From the NCBI GenBank assembly GCA_028023455.1, contig JAQFVV010007284.1:1-64000 (forward strand): a stretch of DNA of 64,000 nt, in the 5' to 3' direction. Position 1 is the first letter of the stretch, and each line of letters starts with the position of its first letter. The translations under genes were made by a program, and so were the position numbers. Positions 26,090 through 37,145 of the stretch are shown here, piece after piece. The notes beneath the pieces were generated by a model. That model was not told where the DNA came from. It saw nothing but the letters and a program-made list of their open reading frames with translations, and made no database searches. This DNA comes from Epiperipatus broadwayi (Eukaryota > Onychophora > Udeonychophora > Euonychophora > Peripatidae).

Positions 26090-26240
26090 CATAGTTATTG
26101 TTTGTATTTATATGTTGAACTATTTTTATCATCTAATATGAGTATTCAACATCTTTTGAAAAGTTTAACTTTATTTAAATATTCCAAATACATTCAACTG
26201 TTAGTAATAGCATGCAGGTTAGTATGTGCATAATGTCCTG
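26090..26240 (+). repeat. Dispersed repeat D, copy 1
   Basis: Matches 59745-59895 in the same orientation: TATATGTTGAACTATTTTTATC against TATATGTTAGACTATTTCCATC in pattern, then TCATCTAATAT, AACTTTATTTA and GTTAGTAATAGCAT. Origin unknown. Confidence 0.5.
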
Positions 26241-26734
26241 GATTGAAACTCAAGCTGTTATGTTTAATAGTCATTTACACAAACTCCTGAGTGACCAGCT
26301 ATTAAATGCTTTTAGTGCTACAACTTCATATAGCAGGGATGGTTTACTACAGGATATTATACATAATCAATTCTGTTCAAAATATATATTGATATGATTT
26401 TGAATAATGTGAAAAAGGAGCATAAGATTATATAATAACAGATGTTTATTTAATTTATTATTTGCAGATAATTAAGAAATTGTAGCATAGGATATAGAAG
26501 ATATTGAATATATGAAAAAAACTTATGGATGCACCAAGTTCAGATTAAATATCAGTTTTCAAAAGACAGAAATTTGTGATGGCTAAAGAAAATGAGACAT
26601 TGATCATTGATAAGGCAAAAAAATCATAAAAAGTAGACAATTTTCAATATTTAGAAGTAATAATTTTTTTAAAAAAGCTTAATCATATAAGGAGATCTAT
26701 AGAGGCACTGACAAAACATGACAAGCAATAAGAT

Positions 26735-27316
26735 AATAAACAGCATATGACCACCTCCACTTATGCTTGTGTATAGCTGTTGTTAAAACATGCAACAGCT
26801 CACTATATATATTTTGCCACACACAGCAAGCTAGAGTAATCAATGGATGCCAGAAGGCTTGTGAATAAAATCCCCATCTAGTGCCTACTCATCCAATATC
26901 CTCAGACTAGTTTCTGGCTTATGGCCTTTATCAGTGAGGAGCCTCAGATCTGAGAGCACTGCATCTAGATCTTAGGATCTAATGCAACCCTCCACCAATC
27001 ATCTTCTATCTCCATTTAACTACAAAACTATGAGTCTTAAACCGAAAACACCTTAATGTTTTCCATCCAAGCCCATTAGCTTATATAGTCATATGGGCCT
27101 GAACCCAGTTCAGTACCCATACATTTTGGTATCTTTGGTTCTTTAATAACCATAGTCACCACTATCCTATTAGGCAGGATTGATTTTAAGCCAATAAACA
27201 TTACATGACCACCTCCTCTTATGCTTGTGTATAGCTGTTGTTAAAACAGGCAAAACTCACTATATATATTTTGCCACACACAGCAAGCCAGAGTAATCAA
27301 TGGATGCCAGAAGGCA
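26735..27316 (-). repeat. Family A tandem array (one full and one partial monomer)
   Basis: On the minus strand, CACTATATATATTTTGCC-type junction sequence recurs at 26801 and 27258 (about 457-bp period). The flanking block with CTTATGCTTGTGTATAGCTG repeats likewise. The full monomer carries the hammerhead at 26899-26940; the second is cut after GGATGCCAGAAGGC, where it joins an inverted copy. Head-to-tail monomers are what reverse-transcribed multimeric or circular RNA would give. Confidence 0.75.
26899..26940 (-). ncRNA. Hammerhead-like motif, family A (core G8 changed)
   Basis: Minus strand: TCCTCA, CTGATAA (G8 to A), stem II GGC-CATAA-GCC, GAAAC, TAGTC, TGAGGA. Stem I pairs perfectly over six bases and stem II over three. 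The core change should inactivate this copy. Confidence 0.6.
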
Positions 27317-27617
27317 AGCTAATGAGCTTGGATTGAACACATTAAGGTGTTTTTGGTTTAAGACTCATAGTTTTGTAGTTAAATTGAGTTAAAAGGTGTT
27401 TGCTGGAGAGTTGCATTAGATCCTAAGAACTAGATGCAGTGTTCTCAGATACAAGGCTCCTCACTGATGAAAGCCATAAACCAGAAATTAGTCTGAGGAT
27501 ATTGGATGAGTAGGCACTAGATGGGAATTTTATGCACAAGCCTTCTGGCATCCATTGATTATCTAGCTTGCTGTGTGTGGCAAAATATATATAGTGAGTT
27601 TTGCCCGTTTTAAGCAA
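27187..27617 (+). repeat. Family A foldback unit with hammerhead
   Basis: Inverted ends of about 75 bp (27237-27316 against 27540-27612; ACACACAGCAAGC.. and its complement) enclose a plus-oriented core with the hammerhead at 27458-27499. The left end is shared with the minus-strand tandem array. Same architecture as 12181-12650. Confidence 0.7.
27458..27499 (+). ncRNA. Hammerhead ribozyme-like motif, family A (intact core)
   Basis: TCCTCA (27458-27463), CTGATGA (27464-27470), weak stem II with AGCC..ACC, GAAA (27484-27487), TTAGTC, TGAGGA (27494-27499). Stem I is a perfect six-pair helix; cleavage predicted after C27493. Stem III is minimal, as in Penelope and retrozyme hammerheads. Confidence 0.62.
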
Positions 27618-27892
27618 TAAGATGTTAACGCAGTTTATGGAGTATTAATATAATGATTATATCCTTGTATAGATTGTATTATATATATATATGCTGTACA
27701 TACAGATAATGAAGCTAGTATGTATAATCAAAAGCAAATATAAAATACTATTTTAGCTGAGTGCTTTCTAGAGACTTCTTGCTCTCATATTCATAGCTAC
27801 TATCTTGTTAAAAACTGCATTGTTAGAAGGAAAATTTATGTAAAATAATGCAAATTAGTTATAACTGCCATTTTCAGGACAGGGCCATCTCT

Positions 27893-28129
27893 TCAATTAA
27901 TGGACTTCGGATCACTTGCTATGTGTAATGCTTCTCTGATCTTGCATTTAGCATCATGTCTTTCTGAGCAAACAATATTATCAGATGTGGGTTTGAATCT
28001 TTGCCATGTTGTTTTTTCATGCTCAACAAACATGGAATTGCCTTCCTGTTTAGTTTTATTGTAAAGGTATGTATGTTGAGCCACTGTGTTGGCAATATTG
28101 TTAGCTTGAAGGCAAGTCATTTTATACAT
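27893..28129 (-). pseudogene. GIY-YIG endonuclease-like C-terminus of the Penelope-like element
   Basis: MYKMTC corresponds to the VYKI-x-C start and EH..KIREALHI..IN to the end of Penelope GIY-YIG domains. The YIG-like segment itself is unrecognisable, so the call rests on position after the RT and on the end motifs. Confidence 0.5.
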
Positions 28130-28505
28130 AAGTTGAGGAGTGAGTTTAGGTCTGATTTTGTCATTGGAATTATTGATAAGTCTGTTTATATTGGGAGGTG
28201 ATTGATATGTGATGGTAAAGTTCTTAGCTAGTTTGTTATTGAGACATTTGGCTAAGGGTTGAATGTATGGTATAAAAATTATTGGTTTGTTGTCCTTTGT
28301 ATGATTGCGGTTGATTTTGTGATAAAATTTATTTACTTTCCAAAAATTGTGAGTAACCTATTTTAGTTAGACTATCCATGTATTAAGTAAGATTGTGCCT
28401 TTTGTCCACTGCATACTTTCATAATTCATGATTTCTGAACAAAAATGAGGATAATCCTACTAGTTTATGGGAGTAGGGTATGTATTATGTAGGGTGAGAT
28501 ATACC

Positions 28506-29053
28506 TCATATTTCAACTGGCTTGACTGTCATAGTATAATCAAGGTGATTATGATTTTTGCTTATGTATAAGTCCAAGTATCTTACCTGTTGTGTTGGGT
28601 TTTCAGCTTTGTAGGTGTAAGTAAGTTTGGAGATGTTCTGGAGACTGGTGTGTAGTTCAGAAATAAGGTGATCAGGGGCTGCAATAAATACATCATTCAC
28701 ATATCTTAGGTATGTTGAACTGAAGAATCTAGGTAATGTAAGCTTTTCATGATGGTTCAGTAAAATTCTAGAGATTATGCCACTAAGCAGTAGACCCACT
28801 GGCCAACCATTGATCATTTTGAATCATATATTCCTGAATGTTGCAATATGTTCAGGTTGAGCCACTTTAGAAATTCATAAATGAATTTAGTGCATGTGGA
28901 TGGACAGTTACTGATTCTGAGTGTGTCATTAAAGATCTCAATAGATTGTGTGCAGTCATTTGATCCATAGAGCTCTGTGATGTTGAGAGTTTTTAGTTTA
29001 AAACTTGGTGGAATGATTGCTTGCTTGATAGCAGGAATACCCCCAATGAACAA
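28506..29053 (-). pseudogene. Penelope-type reverse transcriptase remnant
   Basis: Two overlapping frames split by a frameshift near 28815. The first aspartate of the usual DD pair is replaced by Asn (YVND). The region upstream of the palm is missing. Confidence 0.72.
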
Positions 29054-29055
29054 AT

Positions 29056-29944
29056 ACTATTGGCAATAAAAGATGATTATTACTGATCAGTGAAAAGATC
29101 AAGATAAAGAAAAGAACAAATCAGAAGATCAGAGGTTTAATTGGGATAAAAAAGGTCATATGGTTGTGATTTTAAAATCTAGTTGTTGGAATAATTTAGC
29201 TTCATAACTTTACATACAATATTCCAGAACAGCAGGAAAGTAAATATCACCTTTTTTGTATAGCTACTATATAGAAAGTTAAGAATATTAACCATGATCC
29301 ACAAACATGGCTTTCAATACATAGGATCTAATAATTGAAACCAAGGAAAATAAATATTAAAAAGTAATGTAATATTAATTCCTTTTTATTATTATTAAAA
29401 AACAAAATATTTAAAAATATTAATGTATTTACATTTTTTTTTTGTAATAATAAATTACAAACACTAATTCTGATTAATCCTGATAATTATCAGTAGTAAG
29501 CCATTTCATATGCTATCAAATATCCATAATTTAAAAACTATATTATTTTAAATTTTGTGCATCTTAATTAATCTGAGCCAACAAGTTTGAGCATTGTGAA
29601 TATGATCTTCAAGATTGAAAGCATTATTCAACAAGTTATTGTTTAACTGATATAAATCTGATACTTTTCTTCAGAAGCGAATGAATGCCATTAGTAGAAT
29701 TATATAGTGAAAGAAAAGAAGTAAATTTGTAGAAGAGTTATATTATTTGAAAGAATAGCATATAATCATTGTAGTTTATAAATATTTATAGATGTCATGT
29801 TTTTGAAAATCTTGTAATTTTTTTGGGTACACCTTTTATGTAAAAAAGTTATATGAAATATTTATTTCAAATCTAAATTTGCTATTAAGCTTGGTATATT
29901 AATAACAAAAACTTTAGGAAATGTAAGTAAGTATAAAAACAATT
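29056..29944. other. Non-coding AT-rich DNA
   Basis: No ORF or repeat family recognised. Confidence 0.5.
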
Positions 29945-30290
29945 CTTTATGGGTGTGACAAGAATCTTGGAATCAGGGTGGCCTTTGAGCATTCCATCAT
30001 CAGATTTCCAATTGGATGGATGGTTAAAGAGTTGGAGTGTGGAGTGGATTGAATCCTGTCCATTAAGGTATTAAGATTGGCTATCTTAATATATATCTGA
30101 GCACTTATTGCATATATGTGTGGAGATGATACTTTGGACCAACTGAAGATTGCTGGTTTAGCATGAAATACGTATATTAGTGATTATTTATCTTTTCAAC
30201 ATATATGTGTTCAAGTGTATCAATGATATGAGATAGAGTGGTGAGTTGTGAATCATGTGAAAGTCTGTTCTCATTATACCCTATATATTA
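29945..30290 (+). repeat. Family C copy with hammerhead
   Basis: Aligns with the right arm of 19975-20560 and with 6690-7030: GAGCATTCCATCATCAG, GAGTTGGAGTGTGGAGTGGA, TGAGCACTTATTGCATATAT, GTGTTCAAGTGTATCA. Lies directly 5' of the LINE at 30310. Confidence 0.72.
30138..30181 (+). ncRNA. Hammerhead ribozyme-like motif, family C
   Basis: ACCAA (30138-30142), CTGAAGA (N7=A, allowed), TGCTG-GTT-TAGCA, GAAA, ATACGTAT, A, then TTAGT: one base of the TTGGT strand changed, breaking one stem I pair. Core otherwise intact. Confidence 0.62.
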
Positions 30291-30309
30291 CATATATTTA
30301 TACAGGTAT

Positions 30310-31855
30310 AGCAAACATTGAAGAAATATATTTCGTGTCAAGAAATTACAGAAGAAATTAATAGATTGAAAATGCAAACAGTATTGGCTAATGATGCGAT
30401 CCCAGCATTAGTTTATAAACAAATCAATTATCTTATGATAGGACCTATGTTAAAATATTTTAATCAGATGTGCTCGCAAAGATTTGAATGGCCCAGCATA
30501 AATAAAAGAGTAATCTTTAGTGTAAAAAAGAAAAGAACACAAAAATACCTAAATTTGAAGACCTAAGAAATATATCAATTGAGGATATCGATTTTAAAAT
30601 ACTGGCTAGAATACTACAAAGAAAATTGTTTAAAAGTGTCAGTGACAAAATTTCAACAGCACATCATGCTGTGAAAGGTAAGAGAGTGATAAATGCAGCT
30701 CTTAAAATTTCAAGATGCTATCAAGTATGCCAAGGCCTTGAATCTGACTCAGTACTATGCATTGAAAATCAACTTTAAATCTGCATTTGACTTGGTTGAT
30801 TGGGCTTATCTCTTTAATGCCCTAAATGGCTGATAAGAGATGATCAATATTTAATTAATGCAATAATTAATTATATTACTAATAATAAAAATTTCCTATA
30901 AAAACTTTATAAGGAGGTCGGAATTCTTCATCCCTGGTAAAGGTATCCCACAGGGGTCACCATTGGCAGCACTCTTATTTGCTATTTATGTGGACCCTAT
31001 GTTAATATAAGAATTTACAATGAAATGGGAGCTGAGAGAAGATCACATCTTGCTGACATGTTTATAACATACAAGGATTTACAAGATGATCTAAATGTCC
31101 AAAGTCTAGATGGAATAAAATATAAAGATTTAACGAAATGAGATTATCACAATGAAAATTTTTGGTTGGGGTGTTCAATGAAAAGTGTTCTTAAAAAATT
31201 CCACTCGATATATAGACCTCAATCATCCATGAAATTTATTTTTAATCTGATAAATGGAATTTTGCCGACTACCTCCTACCTTAATAAAAGGCTGGGAATG
31301 GGTTTAAATGAAATGTGTATTTTTTTGCAAGAAGAGCAGTGAAACATTTACACACCTGCTAGAGGAATGCCATGCATTCCGACATCTGAGATCAAAAGTA
31401 TTTCATAGGCCAAGAATTAATCTAAAAGACGTGTTAAAAAATATGTGATTAGTTTCAATCCACATAATGCAAAAGTTATAATCCATTCATTGAAAACAAT
31501 ATGGGTAATTAGATGCTCTTTGGTTTTTGACAATAAAAAATTCAATTGGCTGAGAAAGCTAGATAAAGATTGGAATGATTACTTTAATGTATGTCTAAAA
31601 TATTGGCCTAGGAATACTATTGAATCAGTGTGGGGAGGAACTGCTCTGTCCACATGTGAAATATGGTAGGAAAACCCATTTCCAGTCTAAGAATGTATTA
31701 GTAAGGTAAAAAAAAAAAATGTATGAAGTAATGAGAAAAATGCTTTGAGTATTATGACAGTTTTGAAGAAATGTTGTTAGACAAACTTAATATAACCTTT
31801 GTAATTATGTAAATATCATTTGTGTTTAATAAAGAATATTACTTTAAATATATAT
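30310..31855 (+). mobile_element. L1/Tx1-like LINE, ORF2 remnant to 3' end
   Basis: Plus-strand pieces in shifting frames. 30318-30566 resembles the RT thumb-proximal region before the palm (EITEEINRLK.. AIPALVYKQ). Near 30768 is INFKSAFDLVDWAYLFNAL (the F-x-D block). 30945-31004 reads KGIPQGSPLAALLFAIYVD. A zinc-knuckle-like CFFCKK..HLLEECHAF lies near 31325-31375, and 31445-31669 is a C-terminal segment ending TALSTCEIW. The 3' end has GTTTAATAAAG and an AT tail near 31830-31865. Frameshifts and stops mean it is inactive. Clade judged from motif style only. Confidence 0.7.
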
Positions 31856-31869
31856 ATATATATATAATT

Positions 31870-32060
31870 AAGAGTGTGCTAACAGCTCTAAACAAGCTTT
31901 TTTTTTATGATAAATGCTACTACAAGAGAAGACATTCAAATCATTTTTATCTTGGATTGTCCCCATCCCCAGACCAGTTTCGACCTATGGGTTTCTTCAG
32001 TGAGGAGTTGGGACATTAGATTTAAAAAACCAACTTAAGCAAAGCATTTATCTAAAAGTT
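31870..32060 (-). repeat. Family A-related sequence with hammerhead
   Basis: Only the hammerhead neighbourhood clearly matches family A; the flanks differ, so this may be a separate subfamily. Followed by a (TA)n tract at 32088-32125. Confidence 0.5.
31966..32006 (-). ncRNA. Hammerhead ribozyme-like motif, intact core
   Basis: Minus strand: TCCTCA (32001-32006), CTGAAGA (31994-32000), stem II ACC-CATA-GGT, GAAA, minimal stem III AC-TG-GT, C, TGGGGA (31966-31971). Six stem I pairs with one wobble. All invariant core bases present. Confidence 0.66.
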
Positions 32061-32086
32061 AATTGTTAGAAGATCTGAAACTTTTA

Positions 32087-32125
<39 letters not shown>

Positions 32126-32128
<3 letters not shown>

Positions 32129-32944
32129 TAACAAGCCTCTATTTCAGTTTTTTTGTGGAATTTTTTTGAATGCTTTGTAGGTTTTATAAAGGAATGTGAT
32201 GAAGCAATATATAAGCCAAGTGGGTATAATTGTGTGAGTAATTACATATGCTCTGTAAGGATGAAATGTTTTACAAATACTTGAAACAATTGCTTAAGAC
32301 TGATTATGCATTTGAGAAATAAAAACAACCTTAAAGATACAAAGTATGGATATACTAAAAAAGATATAGCATATCTTTTGAATATCTGCCACACAAAACG
32401 TTTAAAATTTAGCATGAACTACTTTAGTACTTGCTTGGTATTGTAGCATTAACTAAGCTGAAGAGAAATTTAACCATAATCAAGGAATAAATGCATTTTG
32501 CAATCAACTTGAGTCCTAGCAACAGGTAGGGTTGTTTATAAATGCATGTGTGAAAAGATTTTCTTTAAATCATTGAATATACAGGGGATCTGATGTTATA
32601 ATAGTCTAATAGATTACATACATAAAGACACAATCTATGAAGAAAATCTCTCAAAAATATGATAGTGTGATGATTAATAGTATAGAAGTCAATATGTTAC
32701 TGCGTATTGAGTTTATGTTGCAATATATATTCGGCTCTTATACAGAAAATCTATAAAATATATTTAATAAATAGCATTCATATATTTAAAATTACTACAT
32801 GATTTGTTGCAGAGGTGGAATGATAGATAGTAAAACCTAAGATCCATGAATCACACTCACGCTCAGCTTGCTCAAAAATTTTATAAATCACTGAAAAGAA
32901 AAGTTATTCAATTATTTTTTCAAACTTCTTTATAAAAAATTTAC
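32126..32944. other. Non-coding AT-rich DNA
   Basis: Nothing recognised. Confidence 0.5.
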
Positions 32945-33240
32945 TTTCATTTAAAAGATGTTTTAGATTCCACAGAGAAGTATGGAGAATTATATGATGG
33001 GAATCAGAAATAAGTGAGAGACCAAACAGGAAGAAGCTGAATTAGAGTTGAGCTGGACATATTGCCAAACAAATGACCGGAAATAGACCATGCAGTTTTA
33101 AATTGGATTTTGGGATATTGAAAAGACAAAACATGTGAGATGAATAGATAAGATTACAAAAAATACTTATGTGAAAAGAAACTATGGATCAGAAAAGGTA
33201 GATTACACCTGTAGAGATCTTCATTCAATATGGATTAATA
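32945..33240 (+). mobile_element. Degenerate RTE-like LINE 3' fragment
   Basis: Same region as 22556-22935, but decayed: GAGTTGAGCTGGACATATTGCC, AATTGGATTTTGGGATATTG, ACATGTGAGATGAATAGATA and AGAGATCTTCATTC follow in the same order. No open frame remains. Confidence 0.65.
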
Positions 33241-33370
33241 ATAGGCAAACAGATAATAATATATTTGCATGCATACAGACACAAACACATACATGAATAC
33301 AAACTTAAATAAATGTAGTAACTACTTGTTATATTATGATGTAAAATTTAATAATAAAGTTAATAATAAC

Positions 33371-33436
33371 TGGGAAGCAAATCCGGGCCAACTGCTTGGA
33401 AGGCAGCTATGCTAACCGCTAGGCCACCAACGCTTG
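33371..33436 (-). repeat. tRNA-derived SINE-like element 3
   Basis: Minus strand GCGTTGGTGGCCTAGCGGTT, GCTGC-CTTCCAA-GCAGT anticodon arm (TCC, Gly-like), then CCCGGATTTGCTTCC as a decayed B box. Begins like element 1 (CAAGCGTTGGT). No proper acceptor pairing was seen. Confidence 0.55.
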
Positions 33437-33949
33437 ACGAAATTATACAATTTTTGCTCTAATATTAATGTATTATTCTGAACAATTATCATTACATCTT
33501 TACTGCAACTACCACAGCCAAATTCATTTTAAATACTTATAAGTCTAGATTTAGCAATTATAAATAACATATTGCATATGATTGTATAAAACAAGCAATT
33601 CATTTCAAATAATATGATAAAAAGAATTTAATTAACGGTGAAGGGGATTAATTTTTTTGCAATTCTTTGTATTTAATATGCTTATAGATAAGAAGAAAGT
33701 TATTGAATATTAAGAATAGTTCTTTAAAAATTAATGAGATACATTTTTTGATCAAAATATTAATTTTTAAAAATTGTTGTAATTATGGCTATAAGGTTGA
33801 TACATTATGTGTCCATTTATATTTAAGTAGGCTTTAAAAATAATAAAATAATAACTACAAAATGTGTAATTGATACAAATTGTTAAACTGATATATTTTG
33901 CTAGAATGATTTCTATTAAGTCAATAATTACACCTTGTCTTAGAAAAGA

Positions 33950-34100
33950 AGATATTCTTATACAATTATTTCTCCTTTCTCTATGCCAGCAACATCTATA
34001 GTAAGCTTGAGCAAATAGCTGTTTGCCTTTATCAATGAGGGCTTATGATTCAAAGCTGGAAACAATGTAGTTGTGCATTTAGATACAACTTTTTAACATA
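33950..34100 (-). repeat. Possible decayed family A fragment
   Basis: GCCTTTATCAATGAGGGCTTATGATTC resembles the minus-strand hammerhead neighbourhood of family A, but the core and stem I are not preserved. Confidence 0.35.
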
Positions 34101-34229
34101 TTTCTTACTGTCATACTAATAACTTAATAATAAGATAAATAGCAGCATTTCCTGCTTTTAATCCCAATTCCTCATCAATAAAGACAAAATCAGTCTGATG
34201 ATAGAATTAAATTGCAATGGCAAAATATT

Positions 34230-37145
34230 AATTATTCAAGGTTACAATAGGTGATGCTAGAGTAGAGAAAGATCATTCTATGAGGAACAATACACATGGT
34301 CTAGAAATAATATATTCCACCCAATAGATTATGTATTGATAGAGAAAGAGGGAATGAATAAAGTACAGAAAATTAAGGTGTTTGATATTGAAGAAAGAGT
34401 ATGTAATAGTGATCATAATTTCTTTGTAATCAAAATGGTTAGTAATGTGATGGAGAATAGAAATAAAAATAGAAACAATAGTGAAAGATGTGGATGGAGA
34501 GTGAATGATAATGAGTTGGAAGAGTATAAAATACACGCTGAAGAAACCGTGGAAGAGTTTGTTGGGGATGAGTATAAAGACTGGTGTGATGAATTAGAAA
34601 AAGTGGCAAATAGGGTTTTAGTTAAGAATATTTAGAAAAATAAAAATAATAAAAAATGATAGTAAAAGTGTAAAAGATAGGGAAAAAGCATGCAGAGAAT
34701 ATAAGTATGCTATTAAGAACAAAAAAAATGAAAAAGATATTAATGCTAAATGGGAAAGGTACTTAGAAAAGAAGAAGTTAGCTAAAATAAATGTTTATAG
34801 AGAGAGAATGAAATTGAATAGTAAATTGTTGGGGGATATTAATAAAAGTGGAAGAGATGGGAGTAAAAAAATTTGGAATTACATTAAAAGAAGAAATGTA
34901 GGGGGAGGGGATACTATTACTAGATGATGAAGGAATAGAGTGTAGCTCTAGAGAAGAATTAGAAAGGAATCTTGACTAAGTATGTAATGAATATAGAAAA
35001 GATGTTAGATGTGCAGGACAGAGTGATAGAAAATATGAAAGCATATAGTAATGGGAATATTACATTTACAGAAAATGAACTGAATGAAGCACGGAAGAAA
35101 TTAAAAAGTGGAAAGGCAAGAAGTTTAGATAGATGGGCAGCAGAGATGGTAATGAATTTAGGCCATAGGGTAAAAGTAAAGCTATTATCATGTTTTAATA
35201 AGATGGCACAGAAGAGAGTTTTTCTGGGTAGTTGGAGTAATACAAGAGTAAGATTAAGTAAGGATCATAGAAAGTTAAATAATTATAGATCGACAGTGGT
35301 AACATCAGTTTTATATAAAGTTTTTTCATATATGGTGGCTGGAAGAGTTGCAAAATGGATGGAAGAAAATAGTGTAGTGGGGGAAATGCAAGGAGGTTTT
35401 AGGTCAGATAGGTGCATAAGAGATAGTTTATTTGTAGTTACACAACTTGTGGATATGAGTAGAAATTCAGGTATACAGTTAGTTATATATGAGTTTTATA
35501 GATATAGAGAAGGCATATGATAGAGTAAATAAAAATAGATTATGGATAAGTTTAGCAAATTTGGAAATGGATGATGCCTTAATGGATATTATTAAGAGAT
35601 TATATAAAAATAATTATTATACATATCAATTAGGAGATATAGAAACAGTTAAAGTTAAAAATGGGGTGGGACTAAGGCAAGAATGCCCTATGTCACTTAT
35701 TTTATTTTTGTTATATTTGAGTGAAGTGGAGAGAGCAATAGAAAGACTAGGATGAGGGATAGAGATGCCATTAATAAATGGCAAGGGAATATATACTTTG
35801 TCGGGACTTTTTTTGCAGATGATGTCTTTTTGTGTGCAGAAAGAAGAGAAGATATTGAAGTTATGCTGAGGACATGCACAAGGGCGGGTAAAGAGACGAG
35901 GATTAAATTTAGTGAATAAAAATTGAATATAATGATGGCTAATACTAGGGAAAGAGAAGACAGAATTTTTATTGGGGGATATAAAGTTAAGTGTGGTAAA
36001 TAGATATAGTTATTTGGAAAACATCTTACATAATCAGAAAAATTGCTTGGATGAATGGAATAAACAATTGATAAATGAAGCAAAGAAAAGAAAGGGATTG
36101 ATAAAAAAAATTAACAGTATTGTCATATAATAAATATAATGTAGCTAGAATTGTATGGAAGGGAGTTGCAGTAGCAGGATTAACATATGGCAATAATGCA
36201 TTGTGTGTTAGTAAAGGGGTATTAGATTACTTAGAAAAAGTACAAAGGGAAGTGGAAAGACATGCATTAGATGCAGATGTGTGGACAGCAAAGTATGCAA
36301 TTCAAGGAGAAATGGGATGTTTCAGTTTTTATATGAGACATGCAAAAAGCAAAATGAAAATGTTCAGTAGATTGCAGTTTATGGATAATAAAAAAATAGC
36401 CAAAATAGTATTTAATTGGGTTATGAGTAAAGGGCAGGTGACAAGATGGGTGAGAAAGGTAGCGTGATATGCAGAAGATTTGGATAAAGAATTTATATCA
36501 TTATATTTGTACAAAAGGTGAGATGATTGTGTTAGGAGGATTGTTGAGTGTTATGGTGATAAGGAATGAGATAGAGGAATAGATGCATTAATAAAGAATA
36601 AGAAGTTGGAGAGATGGAGAATAAAAATTTAAATATACATAGAAGTAAACGAAACGTTGCATGCGAGTTAATTTATGATAATAGTAAGAAAAGTAGTTTA
36701 TTGTTTAAGGCTCTAACGGGATCTTTAGCAACAAAGAAATATACACATAAATGGAAAAATATGAATGATTTAGTTTGCAAGTTGTGTAAGGAAGGCATGG
36801 AAAATATTAGGCATCTGTTAAATCAATATAAATGCTTGGAAGCAGAAAGGGTACAAATAAAGAAGATATGGAAGAATAAATATGAACAAAATGATTATAC
36901 AGAGAGTAGATTATTGGTTTTTATGCTGGGTTTGGGAAAAGATAAGAGGGATTTAGATATGAAGGCCATGGAGTTGACAAAGATTATGTTGTGGAAACGG
37001 AATGGAGCAGATTATGGGAAAACTTAGGGTGGGGAATGGAAAGGGAAGGTAAAGTGGCTAACAGGTCTTTCTGGGCATAGGTACTGAGAGATTCCTGACT
37101 CCATATAAGGAGGTCACAGTGCATCACACCACATCTCTAGTTTGC
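34230..37145 (+). mobile_element. LINE family 1 copy, ORF2 to 3' end (5'-truncated)
   Basis: Pieces run in order. The end of an AP-type endonuclease (34336-34635) carries SDHNFF at 34408-34425. The RT follows at 34972-35520 (ENELNEARKKLKSGKARSLD, NNYRSTVVTSVLYKVF, MQGGFRSDR) and 35489-35755 (FIDIEKAYDRVNKNRLW, GLRQECPMSLILF). The catalytic FADDVFLCAE is at about 35810-35840. A C-terminal part lies at 36120-36467, and a zinc-finger-like CKLCKEGMENIRHLL in 36614-37027. A 3' UTR ends near 37145 with CATCACACCACAT. Frames shift several times. Family 1 also includes 37706-37945, 40904-41158 and 50135-53970. ORF1 is missing here. CR1/L2-like by the esterase ORF1 of the sister copy. Confidence 0.85.

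Larger units (their letters stand above)
27890..29055 (-). mobile_element. Penelope-like retroelement, degenerate, 5'-truncated
   Basis: Minus strand, in pieces with stops and frame changes. 29053-28814 reads LKTLNITELYGSNDCTQSIE (palm region, cf. the 'LYTN' block of Penelope RTs). 28817-28506 reads MINGWPVGLLLSGIISRILL, then LRYVNDVFIAAPD (the catalytic YxDD motif, changed to YVND) and VRYLDLYI. Then comes IPYIQPLAKCLNNKLAKN with SPPNINRLI (thumb-like linker typical of Penelope elements). 28129-27893 reads MYKMTCLQANN..EHEKTTW..KIREALHI, a decayed GIY-YIG nuclease region. YVND in place of YxDD and the stops make it a dead copy. It lies next to family A repeats, which carry hammerheads as Penelope terminal repeats do. 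Confidence 0.75.

Noticed and set aside
33980-34070. Another hammerhead in the family A-like fragment
   Set aside because: Core reads TTGATAA and neither GAAA nor a pairing stem I partner is in place.
35697-36083. 128-codon minus-strand frame rich in Leu/Ile/Ser
   Set aside because: Antisense of the LINE RT catalytic region; hydrophobic look comes from reading AT-rich purine-biased codons backwards.
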